The notes below the pieces were generated by a model. It was not told the DNA's origin. It saw nothing but the letters and a program-made list of their open reading frames with translations, and did not search any database. Position numbers and translations under genes: made by a program. A stretch of 64,000 nt of DNA from Methyloversatilis sp. (GTDB taxonomy: Bacteria; Pseudomonadota; Gammaproteobacteria; Burkholderiales; Rhodocyclaceae), in assembly GCF_030696805.1 (NCBI RefSeq), contig NZ_JAUYRO010000095.1:62001-126000 (forward strand). Reading direction: 5' to 3'. This document shows, piece after piece, positions 35,408 to 44,184 of this stretch. The number at the start of each line of letters is the position of its first letter. Within the stretch, counting starts at the first letter, position 1.

Positions 35408-36571
35408 TCAGAGCCCCGCGTCCGCCCGCAGCGCGGCGGCCTTGTCGATCGCTTCCCACGTGAATTCCGGCTCGTCGCGGCCGAAGTGGCCGTAGGCGGC
35501 GGTCTTCTGGTAGATCGGGCGCAGCAGGTCGAGCATCTGCACGATGCCCTTCGGGCGCAGGTCGAAATGGCGCTTCACCAGTTCGGTCAGCTTTTCGTTC
35601 GAGATTTTGCCGGTGCCGAAGGTGTCGACCATGATCGAGGTCGGCTGGGCGACGCCGATGGCATAGCTCACCTGCACCAGCGCCCTGGAGGCGAGGCCGG
35701 CGGCGACGATGTTCTTCGCCACGTAGCGTGCGGCGTAGGCGGCCGAGCGGTCGACCTTCGACGGGTCCTTGCCGGAGAATGCGCCGCCGCCGTGCGGTGC
35801 GGCACCGCCGTAGGTGTCGACGATGATCTTGCGACCGGTCAGACCGCAGTCGCCCTGCGGGCCGCCGACGACGAAGCGGCCGGTCGGATTCACCAGATAT
35901 TTGATTTCGCCCTTGACCAGTTCCGGCGGCAGCACCGGCTTGATTACGTCCTCGATCACTGCTTCGCGGATGGCTTCGAGCGACATGTCGGGCGCGTGCT
36001 GGGTCGACAGCACGACCGTGTCGATGCGTTCAGGCTTGCCGTCGACGTAGCGGATGGTGACCTGGCTCTTGGCGTCCGGGCGCAGCCAGGGCAGACGACC
36101 GTCCTTGCGCAGATGCGCCTGGCGCTCGACCAGACGGTGCGACAGGTGGATGGCCAGCGGCATCAGCACCGGTGTTTCGTCGCAGGCGTAACCGAACATC
36201 AGGCCCTGGTCGCCGGCGCCCTGGTTCAGATAGTCGTCGCTGGCGCGATCGACGCCCTGCGCAATATCCGGGCTCTGCTTGTCATAGGCCACCAGCACGG
36301 CGCAGCCCTTGTAGTCGATGCCGTATTCGGTGTTGTCGTAGCCGATGCGCTTGAGCGTGTCGCGCGTGACGTGGATGTAGTCGACGTTGGCGGTCGTCGT
36401 GATTTCGCCCGCGAGCACGACGAGGCCGGTGTTGCACAGCGTTTCCGCGGCGACACGGGCGGTAGGGTCCTGCGCGAGGATGGCGTCGAGGATGGCATCC
36501 GACACCTGGTCGGACACCTTGTCCGGGTGACCTTCTGAAACCGATTCCGACGTGAATAGATACTCTGACAT
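35408..36571 (-). CDS. metK: S-adenosylmethionine synthetase
   Basis: MetK makes SAM from methionine and ATP. The 387-residue protein is of normal length. Motifs: [20 protein letters not shown] at the start, [16 protein letters not shown] near residue 116, [24 protein letters not shown] near 235 and [19 protein letters not shown] near 260. The ATG at 36571 ([10 protein letters not shown]) has AGGAG eight bases upstream; an in-frame ATG seven codons earlier lacks a site. The leader can fold so that the ribosome binding site is paired. A terminator follows. Confidence 0.97.
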   Translation of the reverse strand: MSEYLFTSESVSEGHPDKVSDQVSDAILDAILAQDPTARVAAETLCNTGLVVLAGEITTTANVDYIHVTRDTLKRIGYDNTEYGIDYKGCAVLVAYDKQSPDIAQGVDRASDDYLNQGAGDQGLMFGYACDETPVLMPLAIHLSHRLVERQAHLRKDGRLPWLRPDAKSQVTIRYVDGKPERIDTVVLSTQHAPDMSLEAIREAVIEDVIKPVLPPELVKGEIKYLVNPTGRFVVGGPQGDCGLTGRKIIVDTYGGAAPHGGGAFSGKDPSKVDRSAAYAARYVAKNIVAAGLASRALVQVSYAIGVAQPTSIMVDTFGTGKISNEKLTELVKRHFDLRPKGIVQMLDLLRPIYQKTAAYGHFGRDEPEFTWEAIDKAAALRADAGL

Positions 36572-36640
36572 GCGCCTGCTCCTTTTGATCATCCCTGTGC
36601 TGGTTCGTCGAACCAGCTCCGGGAAGCGAGCAGGCGACGC
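36572..36640 (-). promoter_or_regulatory. structured metK leader that can sequester the ribosome binding site
   Basis: In the metK transcript, CGCCTGCTC (36628-36636) is exactly complementary to GAGCAGGCG (36573-36581), which contains part of the AGGAG site and ends one base before the ATG. Between them a second perfect 9-bp hairpin, GCTGGTTCG / CGAACCAGC (36599-36617), has a one-base centre. The arrangement suggests translational control, perhaps by SAM or S-adenosylhomocysteine. I could not match it to SAM-II, SAM-SAH or SAH riboswitch consensus from memory. Confidence 0.55.
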
Positions 36641-36741
36641 TTTAGCAGTATTTTTAATCCGCCCTGCAAGTTGTCTCGTTTAACTCGGCGGAAGCATTAG
36701 TCTACCGCGTCCTGTTGTTTCCGTGCGCCAAGCATTTCTCG

Positions 36742-37623
36742 ATGCCTGCAGTTGTTCACACCCCGGCAAGCCGGCTGGCCGGCGCTTTCTTCGGCGTGTT
36801 GTCACGCTGTTCGCTGCGCGTCCTGCAGACGGTGGGCGCATTCGCCGGGCGTCGCATGCATGCCTGGTCGGACAAGTTCCGGCGCGAATTCGATGCCAAT
36901 CTGAAACGCGCCGTGCCCGATGCCGACGCCGCGCTGATCGACGCGGCAGCCGCCAGCGCCGGGCGTGTCGTGTTCGAATTGCCCTGGGTGTGGATGCGGC
37001 CACGAACCGAGGTGCTGGGCCGGGTGACCGGCGTCACCGGCTGGGAGCATGTCGCGGCGCTGCACGCGAAGGGACGCGGCGTGGTGCTACTGACGCCGCA
37101 CATGGGCGCTTTCGAGGTGGCGGCGCAACTGATCGGCTCACGTCTGCCGATCACCGTGCTGTACCGCGAGCCCCGCCAGGCCTGGCTCGGCCCGCTGATG
37201 GCACATGGGCGGGACGGCGGCGGCGTGTCGCTGGCTGCGGCTGACGGCGGCGGCGTGCGCCGGTTGCTGCGCACGCTGCGTGACGGCGGACTGGTCGGCA
37301 TCCTGCCCGATCAGGTGCCGGCCAATGGCGAAGGTGTGTGGGCCGACTTCTTCGGCCGGCCAGCCTACACGATGACGCTGGCGGCGCGACTGACCGAGCA
37401 TGCCGAAGGCCCGCTGATGGTATTCGCCGAGCGGTTGCCGGACGGTCAGGGTTTCCATCTGCACTTCCTGCCGCCCGAGGTGCCGGTCACCGGGGACACG
37501 CGGGCGCGCGTCGAGGCGATCAACCGCAGCGTCGAGGCACTGGTGCGCCGCTATCCCGACCAGTACATCTGGGGTTACAAGCGCTACAAGTGCCCGCCCG
37601 GCGTGCAGCGGCCCGCGCTGTAG
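36742..37623 (+). CDS. LpxL/HtrB-like lysophospholipid/lipid A acyltransferase
   Basis: This 293-residue protein belongs to the lipid A biosynthesis late acyltransferase family, acting at the inner membrane. The HxxxxE catalytic motif is PHMGAFE near residue 118; YREPRQAWLG and GILPDQVPANGEGVWADFFG are the other conserved blocks. An N-terminal hydrophobic segment (LAGAFFGVLSRCSL) is short. I chose the ATG at 36742; a TTG nine codons earlier is possible. It is divergent from metK and followed nine bases later by a CoA-binding protein. LpxL, LpxM and other homologs cannot be separated here. Confidence 0.88.
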   Translation: MPAVVHTPASRLAGAFFGVLSRCSLRVLQTVGAFAGRRMHAWSDKFRREFDANLKRAVPDADAALIDAAAASAGRVVFELPWVWMRPRTEVLGRVTGVTGWEHVAALHAKGRGVVLLTPHMGAFEVAAQLIGSRLPITVLYREPRQAWLGPLMAHGRDGGGVSLAAADGGGVRRLLRTLRDGGLVGILPDQVPANGEGVWADFFGRPAYTMTLAARLTEHAEGPLMVFAERLPDGQGFHLHFLPPEVPVTGDTRARVEAINRSVEALVRRYPDQYIWGYKRYKCPPGVQRPAL

Positions 37624-37632
37624 AATGCACGC

Positions 37633-38061
37633 ATGTTTGAAAATCCTTCGCCGCAGGCCATCGGCGCGCTGTTGCGGCGCGCACGCACCGTGGCCGTCGT
37701 CGGCCTCTCCCCGAATGAGAACCGCCCGAGTCATCGGGTCGCGCGCGCCATGCAGGTCCTGGGCTGGCGCATCGTGCCGGTGCGACCGGCCGTGACCGAA
37801 GTGCTGGGCGAAACCGCCTACGCCTCGCTCGATGACATTCCCGAAGCGCTGCGGCGCGACATCGATCTGGTCGATGTCTTTCTGGCGCCGCAACGCGTCG
37901 GCCCCGTGGTCGATCGCGCCATCGCGCTCGGCCTGCCGGCGATCTGGCTGCAGGACGGCGTGATCGACGAAGCCGCCGCGCAGCGTGCGAAGGACGCCGG
38001 GCTCACCGTGGTGATGAATCGCTGCGTGTGGCGCGACTGGGTGCCGCTGGCGACCGAATGA
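37633..38061 (+). CDS. YccU-like CoA-binding protein
   Basis: This 142-residue protein has a Rossmann fold of the CoA-binding domain family. Motifs include [21 protein letters not shown] near the N-terminus, [12 protein letters not shown] and [20 protein letters not shown], with NRCVWRDW at the end. Family members bind CoA in vitro but no enzymatic role is known. It sits between the acyltransferase and dapF with short gaps (9 and 22 bases), so these are probably one operon. Confidence 0.9.
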   Translation: MFENPSPQAIGALLRRARTVAVVGLSPNENRPSHRVARAMQVLGWRIVPVRPAVTEVLGETAYASLDDIPEALRRDIDLVDVFLAPQRVGPVVDRAIALGLPAIWLQDGVIDEAAAQRAKDAGLTVVMNRCVWRDWVPLATE

Positions 38062-38083
38062 AGGCGCACATGAAAGGACGCGC

Positions 38084-38917
38084 ATGAAGCTGCGTTTTTC
38101 CAAGATGCACGGCCTCGGCAACGATTTCGTCGTGATCGATGCCATCCGTCAGCAGGTCGATCTGACACCCGCGCGCGTGCGTTTTCTGGCCGACCGCCAC
38201 TTCGGTGTCGGTTGCGACCAGCTGTTGCTGGTCGAGCGCGCGCAGCAGGCGGGCATCGATTTCCGTTACCGCATCTTCAACGCCGACGGCGGCGAGGTCG
38301 AACAGTGCGGCAATGGCGCGCGCTGTTTCGTGCGCTTCGTGCTCGATCAGGGACTGACCGCCAAGCGGCAGATCCGCGTCGAAACGATGTCCGGCGTCAT
38401 CACGCTGACCGCGGAAGACGACGGTGAAATCACCGTGAACATGGGGGTGCCGGTGTTCGATCCGGCGCGCATCCCGTTCGATTCCGCCTCCGATGCCTTC
38501 GTGCAGCCGCTCGACGTGGCGGGTATGACGTTGCCGATCACCGCCGTGTCGATGGGCAACCCGCATGCGGTGCAGGTGGTGGCCGACGTCGATGCCGCGC
38601 CGGTCGCGCAGCAGGGGCCGCTGATCGAATCGCACACGCGATTTCCGGCGCGGGTGAACGCCGGTTTCGTGCAGGTGGTCGATGCGCATCACATCCGTTT
38701 GCGCGTGCATGAGCGCGGGGCCGGCGAAACGCTGGCCTGCGGTACCGGCGCCTGCGCCGCCGTGGTGGCCGGCGTGGTCAGGAATCTGCTCGACAGCCCG
38801 GTGCGCGTGACCACGCGCGGCGGCGAACTGAACATCCGCTGGGCCGGCGAAGGTGAGCCGGTCTACATGACCGGCCCGGCCGTGACCGTTTTTGAAGCAG
38901 ACATTCATCTGGAGTGA
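38084..38917 (+). CDS. dapF: diaminopimelate epimerase
   Basis: DapF converts LL- to meso-diaminopimelate for lysine and peptidoglycan. The 277-residue protein starts with [18 protein letters not shown]. It carries both catalytic cysteines: [17 protein letters not shown] near residue 73 and [14 protein letters not shown] near residue 214. Length is standard. DUF484 follows seven bases later, the same order as in many proteobacteria. Confidence 0.97.
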   Translation: MKLRFSKMHGLGNDFVVIDAIRQQVDLTPARVRFLADRHFGVGCDQLLLVERAQQAGIDFRYRIFNADGGEVEQCGNGARCFVRFVLDQGLTAKRQIRVETMSGVITLTAEDDGEITVNMGVPVFDPARIPFDSASDAFVQPLDVAGMTLPITAVSMGNPHAVQVVADVDAAPVAQQGPLIESHTRFPARVNAGFVQVVDAHHIRLRVHERGAGETLACGTGACAAVVAGVVRNLLDSPVRVTTRGGELNIRWAGEGEPVYMTGPAVTVFEADIHLE

Positions 38918-38924
38918 CCGAGGC

Positions 38925-39575
38925 ATGAGAGCCGACGACATCGCGCGTTACCTGCAGGACCACCCGCAGTTCTTCGAGGATTACCACGACCTGCTGGCGC
39001 AGCTGTATGTCCCGCATCCGCACGGCGGCCGCACCATTTCGATCACCGAAAGGCAGATCCTGACGCTGCGCGAAAAGTCCAAGGCGCTGGAACTGAAGCT
39101 GGCAGAGCTGCTGCGCTTCGGCGAAGACAACGACCTCATTTCCACGCGCGTGCATGCGCTGTCGGTCGCGCTGCTGACAGCTGGAAGCTTCGACGCGCTG
39201 ATGAACGTGCTGCGTGAACAGCTGGCCGACGCCTTCGCCGTGCCGCAGCTGGCGCTGCGCCTCTGGAACAGCGTGTTGACGCGCGACAGCGACGTGTTCG
39301 CGCCGGTGGAGGAGCGCATCCGCGTGTTCGCCAACGACGCGAAGCATCCCTATTGCGGGCCGGTGAACGATCTGGGCGTAGTGGCGTGGTTCGGCGACGC
39401 GGCGCCGTCGGTGCAGTCGATTGCGCTGATCCCGCTGCGCCGCGAATCACGCATCGTCGGTTTGCTGGCGCTGGGTTCCGACGATGCCGACCGTTTCGTG
39501 TCCGACATGGGCACGCTCTACCTCGAACGGATTGGCGAACTGCTCGGCGCCTCGCTGATCCGCGAGCTGGGCTGA
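38925..39575 (+). CDS. DUF484 family protein
   Basis: This 216-residue protein has an N-terminal helical region (ADDIARYLQDHPQFFEDY), a coiled-coil stretch (QILTLREKSKALELKLAELL) and a C-terminal GAF-like fold. The family is usually found between dapF and xerC. The ATG at 38925 follows a GAGGC sequence and lies seven bases from the dapF stop; a start 33 bases earlier overlaps dapF. Its role is unknown. Here xerC does not follow; a composite repeat block does. Confidence 0.92.
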   Translation: MRADDIARYLQDHPQFFEDYHDLLAQLYVPHPHGGRTISITERQILTLREKSKALELKLAELLRFGEDNDLISTRVHALSVALLTAGSFDALMNVLREQLADAFAVPQLALRLWNSVLTRDSDVFAPVEERIRVFANDAKHPYCGPVNDLGVVAWFGDAAPSVQSIALIPLRRESRIVGLLALGSDDADRFVSDMGTLYLERIGELLGASLIRELG

Positions 39576-39582
39576 GATGAGA

Positions 39583-39838
39583 GCCCCCACGCTCACTTCG
39601 TTCGCTGCCCCCCGAGGGGGCTGCGCTCGCCCTTGGGGCGGCCCTGCCGGCGGCGCGTCGGCCCCCACGCTCACTTCGTTCGCACAGGGTCGGCTTTGCA
39701 CAGCCGACCCGTTACGCGGGCGGCGAGCAATGCCCGCCGAAACCCCCGCTACACCCCTTGGGGCGGCCCTGCGGGCGGCGCGTCGGCCCCCACGCTCACT
39801 TTGTTCGAACAGGGTCGGGTTTGAACAGCCGACCCGTT
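39583..39838. repeat. composite repeat block between the DUF484 gene and rlmI
   Basis: Three copies of CCCCCACGCTCACTTCGTTC (39584, 39662 and, with one mismatch, 39787) alternate with CCTTGGGGCGGCCCTGC units (39631, 39756). Each of the last two copies is followed by a hairpin of the type GGGTCGGC...GCCGACCC (39687-39710, 39812-39835). The main unit of about 83 bases is repeated at a 125-base offset. Small open frames in it are made of repeat sequence and are not genes. Confidence 0.85.
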
Positions 39839-39851
39839 CGGACCGCGCAGT

Positions 39852-41078
39852 GTGACCGCCACCCTGATTCTTGCACCGGGCCGCGAACGTTCGGTGCTGC
39901 GGCGCCACCCGTGGATTTTCGCTGGTGCGGTCGATCGCATCGACGGGCGCGCCCGGCCGGGTGACACCGTCGTGGTGCAGGCGAGCAACGGCCGCGCATT
40001 GGGCCGCGCCGCGCTGTCGCCCGAGTCGCAGATACGCGCCCGCATGTGGACCTTCGTCGACGAAAGCATCGACGACGCTTTCTTCCGCCGCACCGTGGCG
40101 CGCGCGGTCGAGCAGCGGCGCGATCTGCCGGAACTGGCGCCCGAATTCGACGCATCCGGCGGGGTGCGGCTGCTGCATGGCGAATCCGACGGCCTGCCCG
40201 GCGTGGTCGCCGACCGCTACGGCGACACGATCGTGCTGCAGATCACCAGCGCCGGTGGCGAGAAGTGGCGCGACGCGATCGCCGACGCGCTGACCCGGGC
40301 CACCGGCATCGCCCGCATCTACGAGCGTTCCGACCCGGACGTACGCGCCCTCGAAGGGCTGGCCACGCGCACCGGCTGGCTGACCGGCGAGACGGGGAGC
40401 GAAAGCTGGACGCTGCGCCCGGTCATTGCCGAACGCGCCGCAGAAGGCCGTATCAATATAGAAGTGGACGTGGTCAACGGCCACAAGACCGGCTTCTACC
40501 TCGACCAGCGTGACAGTCGCCGTTTGTGCGGCGAACTGGCGCAGGGAAGGCGGGTGCTGAATTGCTTCTGCTACACCGGCGGCTTTTCGCTGCACGCATT
40601 GGCCGGCGGGGCGACCGAGGTGCTGTCGATCGATTCATCCGGACCGGCGCTCGATCTGGCCCGCGCCAATCTGGCGCACAACCCGGGCCTTGACGCGGCG
40701 CGCGCTGCCTGGCTCGAAGCGGACGTGTTCCAGCACCTGCGCACACTGCGTGCCGAAGGCCGCAAATTCGATCTGGTGGTGCTCGACCCGCCGAAGTTCG
40801 CGCCGTCGGCGTCGCACGCCAAGTCGGCTGCGCGCGCCTACAAGGACATCAACCTGCTCGGACTGCGTCTGCTGGCGCCGGGAGGGCTGCTGATGACCTA
40901 TTCCTGTTCGGCCGGCATCGACCCGGCGATGTTCCAGGGCATCGTTGGTGACGCAGCGGCTGATGCCGGCGTCGCTGCGCGCGTTTTGCGCCGGCTTTCG
41001 GCCGGGGTGGATCACCCGGTCGGGCTGGCTTTTCCGGAAGGCGAGTACCTGAAAGGGCTGCTCATCCGCGTGGTGTGA
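39852..41078 (+). CDS. rlmI: 23S rRNA (cytosine-C5)-methyltransferase RlmI-like
   Basis: This 408-residue protein has an N-terminal PUA domain (LILAPGRERSVLRRHPWIFAGAV) and a Rossmann methyltransferase domain. Motif I is VLNCFCYTGGFSLHALAGGA near residue 236, and the catalytic region reads LVVLDPPKFAPSASH near 311 and YSCSAGIDPAMF near 353. RlmI methylates cytosine 1962 of 23S rRNA. The start is GTG at 39852, next to the repeat block; no strong ribosome binding site is visible, so a start a little downstream is possible. dksA follows after 69 bases. Confidence 0.92.
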   Translation: MTATLILAPGRERSVLRRHPWIFAGAVDRIDGRARPGDTVVVQASNGRALGRAALSPESQIRARMWTFVDESIDDAFFRRTVARAVEQRRDLPELAPEFDASGGVRLLHGESDGLPGVVADRYGDTIVLQITSAGGEKWRDAIADALTRATGIARIYERSDPDVRALEGLATRTGWLTGETGSESWTLRPVIAERAAEGRINIEVDVVNGHKTGFYLDQRDSRRLCGELAQGRRVLNCFCYTGGFSLHALAGGATEVLSIDSSGPALDLARANLAHNPGLDAARAAWLEADVFQHLRTLRAEGRKFDLVVLDPPKFAPSASHAKSAARAYKDINLLGLRLLAPGGLLMTYSCSAGIDPAMFQGIVGDAAADAGVAARVLRRLSAGVDHPVGLAFPEGEYLKGLLIRVV

Positions 41079-41147
41079 CAACGCGGCTCTTGTTTTACTG
41101 CAAACATTGGTATCCTCCCGCTCTTTCCAACTTGGGAGTCCCCGCGG

Positions 41148-41585
41148 ATGGCCACCAAGAACGCCGGCAAGGCAGACAAGCCGCTGACCGAAGCCGACAT
41201 GCTGAAGATGCCGGAAAAGGACTACATGAACGAGGCGCAGCTCGCGTTTTTCCGCGGTCTGCTCGCGCGCATGCGTGACGACATCCTGCGCAAGGCCGAT
41301 GAAACGGTCGAGCACATGCGGGAAGCCGACAACGTGTCCGACCCGGCCGACCGCGCGACGGTCGAAGAAGAACACACGCTGGAACTGCGCGCCCGCGACC
41401 GCGAGCGCAAGCTGCTGAAGAAGATCGAACAGGCGATCGACCGTATCGACGCAGGCGAGTACGGCTATTGCGACGAAACCGGCGAGCCGATCGGTATCGG
41501 CCGCCTGCTTGCCCGTCCGACCGCGACGCTGACCATCGAAGCGCAGGAACGGCGCGAACGACTGCAGAAGCTGTACGGCGACTGA
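41148..41585 (+). CDS. dksA: DksA family RNA polymerase-binding transcription factor, cysteine-poor
   Basis: DksA binds the RNA polymerase secondary channel and, with ppGpp, controls rRNA and amino acid promoters. The 145-residue protein has the coiled-coil with the acidic tip DNVSDPADRAT (near residue 67) and MNEAQLAFFRGLL. The C-terminal region reads YGYCDETGEPIGIGRLLARPTA. Only one of the four zinc-finger cysteines is present, so it is the zinc-independent form. This variant also occurs in other betaproteobacteria and alphaproteobacteria. The start is ATG at 41148, with GGGAG eleven bases upstream. Confidence 0.93.
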   Translation: MATKNAGKADKPLTEADMLKMPEKDYMNEAQLAFFRGLLARMRDDILRKADETVEHMREADNVSDPADRATVEEEHTLELRARDRERKLLKKIEQAIDRIDAGEYGYCDETGEPIGIGRLLARPTATLTIEAQERRERLQKLYGD

Positions 41586-41600
41586 AGCGGCTTCGCCGTC

Positions 41601-41930
41601 ATGAATCCCCTGTTCGTACTGCGGCGCATCCTGCTGCTGCTGTGCCTGTTTGGCGCACAGCATGTGGCGCTTGCGCACGCATACGAACATCATCCGGCGC
41701 CCGGCGTGCATTCGGTCGCCGGGTCGGAACATGGCTCGGGTCTGCACGCGGTGTCATGCGCAGACTGCTTGTCGGGACATGCGCTGAATACCGCGATGCC
41801 GGCCAAGCTGCCGGGGCTGCGCCACGCCGGCCTTGATCACGTATTCATCACGACCGCGCCAGTTCGTTCAACGGCTTGCGATCTGCCGGAGCAACGCGCT
41901 CACGGCCCGCCACTCCCCTCACTGATCTGA
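41601..41930 (+). CDS. small His-rich predicted secreted protein
   Basis: The 109-residue product starts with a signal-like hydrophobic segment (ILLLLCLFGAQHVALAHA). The mature part is rich in histidine (YEHHPAPGVHSVAGSEHGSG, LRHAGLDH) and has a CxxC (SCADCLSGH). The family is not recognised. A metal-related role is suggested by the composition and by the ZnuD-like receptor gene 90 bases downstream. It starts 15 bases after the dksA stop. Confidence 0.7.
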   Translation: MNPLFVLRRILLLLCLFGAQHVALAHAYEHHPAPGVHSVAGSEHGSGLHAVSCADCLSGHALNTAMPAKLPGLRHAGLDHVFITTAPVRSTACDLPEQRAHGPPLPSLI

Positions 41931-42019
41931 CGCAGCGCGCCGCCTACCGGCGCGATCCTTCCAGTGACAGACCGGCCGCGTCGTGCGCGGCCATGCCCTA
42001 TCGGGCCAGGGGAGCACTC

Positions 42020-44035
42020 ATGTACCACCCGCATTCATTGCGAAGCGCCGTCGTCGCCGCTTCGATCGCAGCCATGGCCGTTCCGGCCGCGGCGCAAACC
42101 ATCAAGGATCTGCCCACTGTCGTCGTGACCGGCAATCCGCTTGGCAGCGACCTGTCGGATCTGGTCAGCCCGGTGTCGGTCATGGACGGCAATGACCTGA
42201 CGCTGCGCGGCGCCAGCACGCTGGGCGAAACGGTCGGCACGTTGCCCGGCGTCAGCAGCACCTGGTTCGGACCGAATTCGAGCCGCCCGGTCATCCGCGG
42301 CCTCGACGGCGACCGGGTGCGCATCCTGAGCAACGGCGGCGCGACGGTCGATGCGTCGTCACTGTCCTTCGACCACGCGGTCACGACCGACCCGCTGGTG
42401 ATCGAACGGGTCGAGGTGGTGCGCGGCCCTGCGGCGCTGATGTATGGCGGCAATGCAGTCGGCGGCGTGGTCAATACGCTGGACAACCGCATTCCCCAGG
42501 GTGCGCTGTCCGGTGCCAGTGGCCGCCTTGACGGGGTGGTCGGCGGTGCCGATTCGACGCGCGCCGTCGCCGGTCGTGCCGAATTCGGTGCCAACGGCTT
42601 CAATCTGCACGTAGATGGCTTCAGCCGCCGTACCAGCGACCTGCGGATTCCACGCAGCAGCGGCGCATCGCGGCTGCGCAATTCGGCGGCCGAAAGCGAA
42701 GGCGGCGGCATCGGCTTTTCGCTGGCTGGCGACAAGGGTTATGTCGGCGCGTCCTACGGCCAGTACGACACGCTGTACGGTACGGTCGCCGAACCGTCCA
42801 TCACCATCGACATGCGCAGCGAGCGTTGGGATCTGGCCGGTGAGGCGCGCGATCTGGGCGGTTTCATCACCGGCCTGAAATTCCGTGCCGGTCACACCGA
42901 CTACAAGCATGTCGAACTGGATGATGGAGCGCCCGAGACACGCTTCTTCAACAAGGGCACCGACTTCCGGGTCGAAGCCAGCCACGCGCCGGTCGGTGCC
43001 TTCCGCGGCGTATTCGGCGTGCAGCTCGACAGCAGCGACTTTTCGGCGCTCGGCGCAGAGGCCTTCGTGCCGTCCACAAGCACCGATACGCGCGCACTGT
43101 TCGTGTTCGAGGAAACGAAGGTCGGCGACCTGAAGCTCACCTTCGGCGGGCGCATCGAACGGGTGGAGGTCGGTACCGATGGCGGCGGACCGGATGACGC
43201 GAACAACCCCGGAACGCCACGCTTCGACCCCTCGCAGGAGCGCCGCTTCACCGCGCGCAGCGCAGCCTTCGGCGCCATCTATCCGCTGAACGAGGTGTTT
43301 TCGGTGGCCAGCCAGCTGGCCCACACCGAACGTGCGCCGACCTTTTACGAGCTGTTCGCCAATGGCCCGCATGCCGCCACCGGTAATTACGAACTGGGCA
43401 ACACCGCGCTCGATACCGAGAAATCGAACTCGATCGACCTGCAGCTTCGGGTCAAGCATGGCGAGCACAGCGGCAGCATCGGTGTGTTCCACAGCCGCTT
43501 CAACAACTACATCGCGCTGTCAGGTAGCGGCCGCAACCGCGAAGAAGACGGACTGATCGACCCTGCAGGTGAATTGCCGGAGTTTACCTACAGTGCGGTG
43601 CCGGCCAGATTCACCGGTGCCGAGGCGCAGGCGCATCTGCTGCTGTGCCGCTGCGCCGGCGAACTGCACCTCGATCTTCAGGCCGACATGGTGCGTGCCA
43701 GCAACCGTGACACCGGCGAGCCGCTGCCGCGCATTGCGCCGATGCGCGCGCTCGCCGCGCTGAACTGGCATCGCGACCGGCTGCAGCTGCGGCTCGAAGC
43801 ACAGGGCGTGCGCCGGCAGGATCGCGTAGACGATGGCGGCACATCGACCGCGGGCTATACGCGGGTCAACGCATTTGCCAGCTACGGCTTCTCGGCGGGT
43901 GGCATGGGCTGGGAAGCCTGGCTGCGCGGCAACAATCTGTTCGATACCGAAGCGCGCAACCACGTGTCTTTCCTGAAGACGATTGCACCGCTGCCCGGGC
44001 GCAGCGTGATGGCCGGTCTGCGGATGAATTTCTGA
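42020..44035 (+). CDS. TonB-dependent outer membrane receptor, ZnuD-like
   Basis: This 671-residue receptor has a signal peptide (ending VPAAAQT), a TonB box-like LPTVVVTGNP, a plug with VIRGLDGDRVRILSNGG, RVEVVRGPAALMYGGNAVGG and VVNTLDNRIP, then a 22-strand barrel ending in MAGLRMNF with a C-terminal aromatic. SDFSALGAEAFVP and YTDYKHVE-like blocks and the extracellular Cys pair (LLLCRCAGE) are shared with ZnuD zinc receptors. The substrate is inferred, not shown; a heme or copper role cannot be excluded. The ATG at 42020 has a GGGGAG site. Confidence 0.9.
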   Translation: MYHPHSLRSAVVAASIAAMAVPAAAQTIKDLPTVVVTGNPLGSDLSDLVSPVSVMDGNDLTLRGASTLGETVGTLPGVSSTWFGPNSSRPVIRGLDGDRVRILSNGGATVDASSLSFDHAVTTDPLVIERVEVVRGPAALMYGGNAVGGVVNTLDNRIPQGALSGASGRLDGVVGGADSTRAVAGRAEFGANGFNLHVDGFSRRTSDLRIPRSSGASRLRNSAAESEGGGIGFSLAGDKGYVGASYGQYDTLYGTVAEPSITIDMRSERWDLAGEARDLGGFITGLKFRAGHTDYKHVELDDGAPETRFFNKGTDFRVEASHAPVGAFRGVFGVQLDSSDFSALGAEAFVPSTSTDTRALFVFEETKVGDLKLTFGGRIERVEVGTDGGGPDDANNPGTPRFDPSQERRFTARSAAFGAIYPLNEVFSVASQLAHTERAPTFYELFANGPHAATGNYELGNTALDTEKSNSIDLQLRVKHGEHSGSIGVFHSRFNNYIALSGSGRNREEDGLIDPAGELPEFTYSAVPARFTGAEAQAHLLLCRCAGELHLDLQADMVRASNRDTGEPLPRIAPMRALAALNWHRDRLQLRLEAQGVRRQDRVDDGGTSTAGYTRVNAFASYGFSAGGMGWEAWLRGNNLFDTEARNHVSFLKTIAPLPGRSVMAGLRMNF

Positions 44036-44148
44036 ACGCAGCGACGCGGGGGCGGGCGCCTGTCACGTCTGCTTACGGGATGGGCGCGCAGCGCGCAGGG
44101 TTTGCGGGGTAAAGTAAAGATCTGTATCGATTTTGTCCAAGCAGTGCC

Positions 44149-44167
44149 GTTAACCCTTCGGGTTAAC
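44149..44167. other. perfect 8-bp hairpin upstream of the STAS-domain gene
   Basis: GTTAACCC and GGGTTAAC flank a TTC loop, ending 17 bases before the GTG at 44185. No T-run follows, so it is probably an operator or mRNA leader structure rather than a terminator for the receptor gene. Confidence 0.45.
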
Positions 44168-44184
44168 CCGATATCTTTCCGTCC

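Noticed and set aside
34571..36538. 655-residue plus-strand open frame across metK and the transglutaminase-like gene
   Set aside because: It spans two real minus-strand genes and the metK terminator, which a real gene would not do.
36599..36617. TGGTTCG-TCGAACC as part of a tRNA gene
   Set aside because: It is a simple dyad; no acceptor stem, anticodon arm or CCA end is present.
36572..36640. SAH or SAM-SAH riboswitch upstream of metK
   Set aside because: The stems and loop sequences do not fit the consensus forms I can recall; kept only as an unclassified structured leader.
39577..39855. 92-residue open frame in the repeat block
   Set aside because: Its peptide consists of translated repeat units (PTLTSFA and GGASAPTLT) and no independent start signal is present.
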